From assembly GCA_013044245.1 (NCBI GenBank), contig JABEVK010000139.1, forward strand, positions 1 through 32,322: 32,322 nucleotides of DNA, given 5' to 3'. This document shows positions 31,201-32,322 of the stretch, in pieces. A program made the position numbers and the translations under genes. Below the pieces are notes generated by a model. That model had not been told where the DNA came from. It was given only the letters and a program-made list of their open reading frames with translations, and ran no database searches. This stretch comes from Spirochaetales bacterium. GTDB taxonomy: Bacteria; Spirochaetota; Spirochaetia; JABEVK01. Position 1 is the stretch's first letter; the number at the start of each line of letters is the position of its first letter.

Positions 31201-32322
31201 ATGCCAAACACGCCTACTTTTGCCATGGAACCCGATCGCATAAGTTTTTGGGGAACGGAACGTCTCAAAGGCAACGGTTCCGTTCTGTATTGGATGCAAG
31301 CCTCGCCACGGCTAACCGACAATTTTGCCTTAAGCTGGGCTGCCGACCAGGCTCGTCGAGAAAACCGCCCCCTTGCGGTACTCACGGTGATCGACCCGCA
31401 AGAACAAAATCCGGGGTTAGCACAGCAATTTTATGAACAAGGTTTAGCGTTGACCGCTCAACAGCTACAAGCTCAGGGGTTAACTCTTGTCGTCCTGCGG
31501 GGTGACCCGAGGTTAATCCTACCAAAAGCGGCGCAGAATGCGGCGTTTGTGGTCTTGGATCGTTCGTACACCCTAGAACAACGTCAGCTCCACCGTGAGG
31601 TGGCACGCTTATGTCCTGTTCCGCTCGTAGGGGTCGAAGACAACGTCACGATACCGGTTAAGTCAGCGAGCTCCAAAGAGGAATGGTCAGCGGCGACCTT
31701 TCGTCCCAAACTATGGAAAGCTCTTCATCAGCGAAGCCCTGAACACGCCGTCGTCGGTGACGTGGCCGACGGAGGCCCCGAACTAGCCTCACAATTGAAC
31801 GATAGCGGGTTCACTCCGATCGAGGTGTCAACGGGAGGGGCTTTGAAGGGAGGAGAATTAGCCGCCCAAGAAAAATGGCAAGATTTTTTAGCACAAAAAC
31901 TCTCGCGGTACGGCCAGAGAAATGACCCGTTACAAGAGGTTCAGTCCGGTTTGTCGGCGTACCTACGTTTCGGATTTATTAGCCCCCTCACTTTGCTACG
32001 CGACCTTCAAACCGAAGGACTTTGGAAGCCCCAGGCGGGTTTTGCCCCCGCTGGCACTGACCCGCGTGCCGAATTTCTCGATGAAGTCTTTGTCCGGCGC
32101 GAACTATCTGTCAATTTTGTTTTTTATCAGCCCCTGTACCGGCAATTCGAAGGACTCCCCAGCTGGGCCCAAGCGACCCTGAACGCTCATCGCAACGATC
32201 CGCGTGAAGTACTTTACCAGGAAAAGGCTTGGGACGAGGCGCAAACCCATGACGAAGTGTGGAATGCCTGCCAGAACCTTCTCAAAACAACCGGCCAAAT
32301 GCCGGGCTACCTCAGGATGTAC
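31201..32322 (+). CDS. class II deoxyribodipyrimidine photolyase, 3' end outside window
   Basis: Light-driven FAD enzyme that splits cyclobutane pyrimidine dimers in DNA. 374 residues are visible and the frame is open to the window end. The N-terminal Rossmann-like domain is followed by the helical FAD domain. Class II hallmarks are VRRELSVNFVFYQP (around 299-312) and, at the very end, QNLLKTTGQMPGYLRMY, matching the class II block that ends in GYxRMYW. The DPxWNAAQ-like block reads HDEVWNACQ. ATG 31201 has no good Shine-Dalgarno site. A weak TTGTCC-18-TACCTT promoter ends 6 nt upstream, so this may also be leaderless. It is divergent from the small membrane-protein gene. Confidence 0.9.
   Translation, partial: MPNTPTFAMEPDRISFWGTERLKGNGSVLYWMQASPRLTDNFALSWAADQARRENRPLAVLTVIDPQEQNPGLAQQFYEQGLALTAQQLQAQGLTLVVLRGDPRLILPKAAQNAAFVVLDRSYTLEQRQLHREVARLCPVPLVGVEDNVTIPVKSASSKEEWSAATFRPKLWKALHQRSPEHAVVGDVADGGPELASQLNDSGFTPIEVSTGGALKGGELAAQEKWQDFLAQKLSRYGQRNDPLQEVQSGLSAYLRFGFISPLTLLRDLQTEGLWKPQAGFAPAGTDPRAEFLDEVFVRRELSVNFVFYQPLYRQFEGLPSWAQATLNAHRNDPREVLYQEKAWDEAQTHDEVWNACQNLLKTTGQMPGYLRMY

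Noticed and set aside
31081-31299. N-terminal extension of the small membrane protein
   Set aside because: It lies upstream of the predicted transcription start and overlaps the photolyase start; the sequence is Arg/Gly-rich and not protein-like.

Overview
The window is a compact stretch of a bacterial chromosome with 27 supportable protein genes, 2 of them cut by the window ends, and no rRNA, tRNA, CRISPR array or insertion sequence that I can see. GC is close to even. Shine-Dalgarno sites of the AAGGAG type and TTGnCn-17-TAnnnT promoters are easy to find. The solute-binding protein has a signal-peptidase-I-type leader, and several extracytoplasmic proteins have lipoboxes, which suggests a diderm. 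The GroEL N-terminus, the single-chain glycyl-tRNA synthetase and the yajC-secD-secF order suggest a free-living, starch-using member of the Spirochaetota. That assignment is an inference from protein character, not a database match.

Region 1 (1-13820) is a starch and maltodextrin utilisation island. A GH13 alpha-amylase (5' end outside the window) converges on a minus-strand operon malE-malF-malG-DUF1189 membrane protein. Divergent from malE is an intracellular-type CBM34/GH13_20 maltogenic enzyme followed by a small lipoprotein. A perfect LacI/MalR-type palindrome, CAAACGTTTG, lies between malE and that enzyme, just downstream of the malE promoter. Two tandem paralogous GH13 lipoproteins follow. 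One carries a PT-rich linker and three accessory modules. Both keep the catalytic triad but lack two active-site histidines that are nearly invariant in GH13. No transporter ATPase (MalK/MsmX) is present. The flow would be: surface amylases cut starch, MalE/F/G import the dextrins, and the GH13_20 enzyme hydrolyses them in the cytoplasm.

Region 2 (13821-22960) is housekeeping: glyS, gltX, an MFS transporter, alaA, ridA and a membrane-anchored repeat protein, all on the minus strand. Divergent from them is a plus-strand set of three: an HD-GYP-type protein with HE in place of HD, a helical repeat protein and a 60-residue protein.

Region 3 (22961-32322) holds yajC-secD-secF, a 97-residue orphan, groEL without an adjacent groES, an unknown 500-residue protein, rpsD, a small two-helix membrane protein, and the start of a class II DNA photolyase.

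The main unusual observations are a MalF with a serine-rich insert carrying four [DL/DM]YG repeats inside a TM2-like hairpin; the His-less GH13 pair; several promoters placed so that transcription should start at or next to the start codon (gltX, the 91-residue membrane protein, possibly the 500-residue protein and the photolyase), implying leaderless mRNAs; and a multi-stem inverted-repeat region after rpsD.
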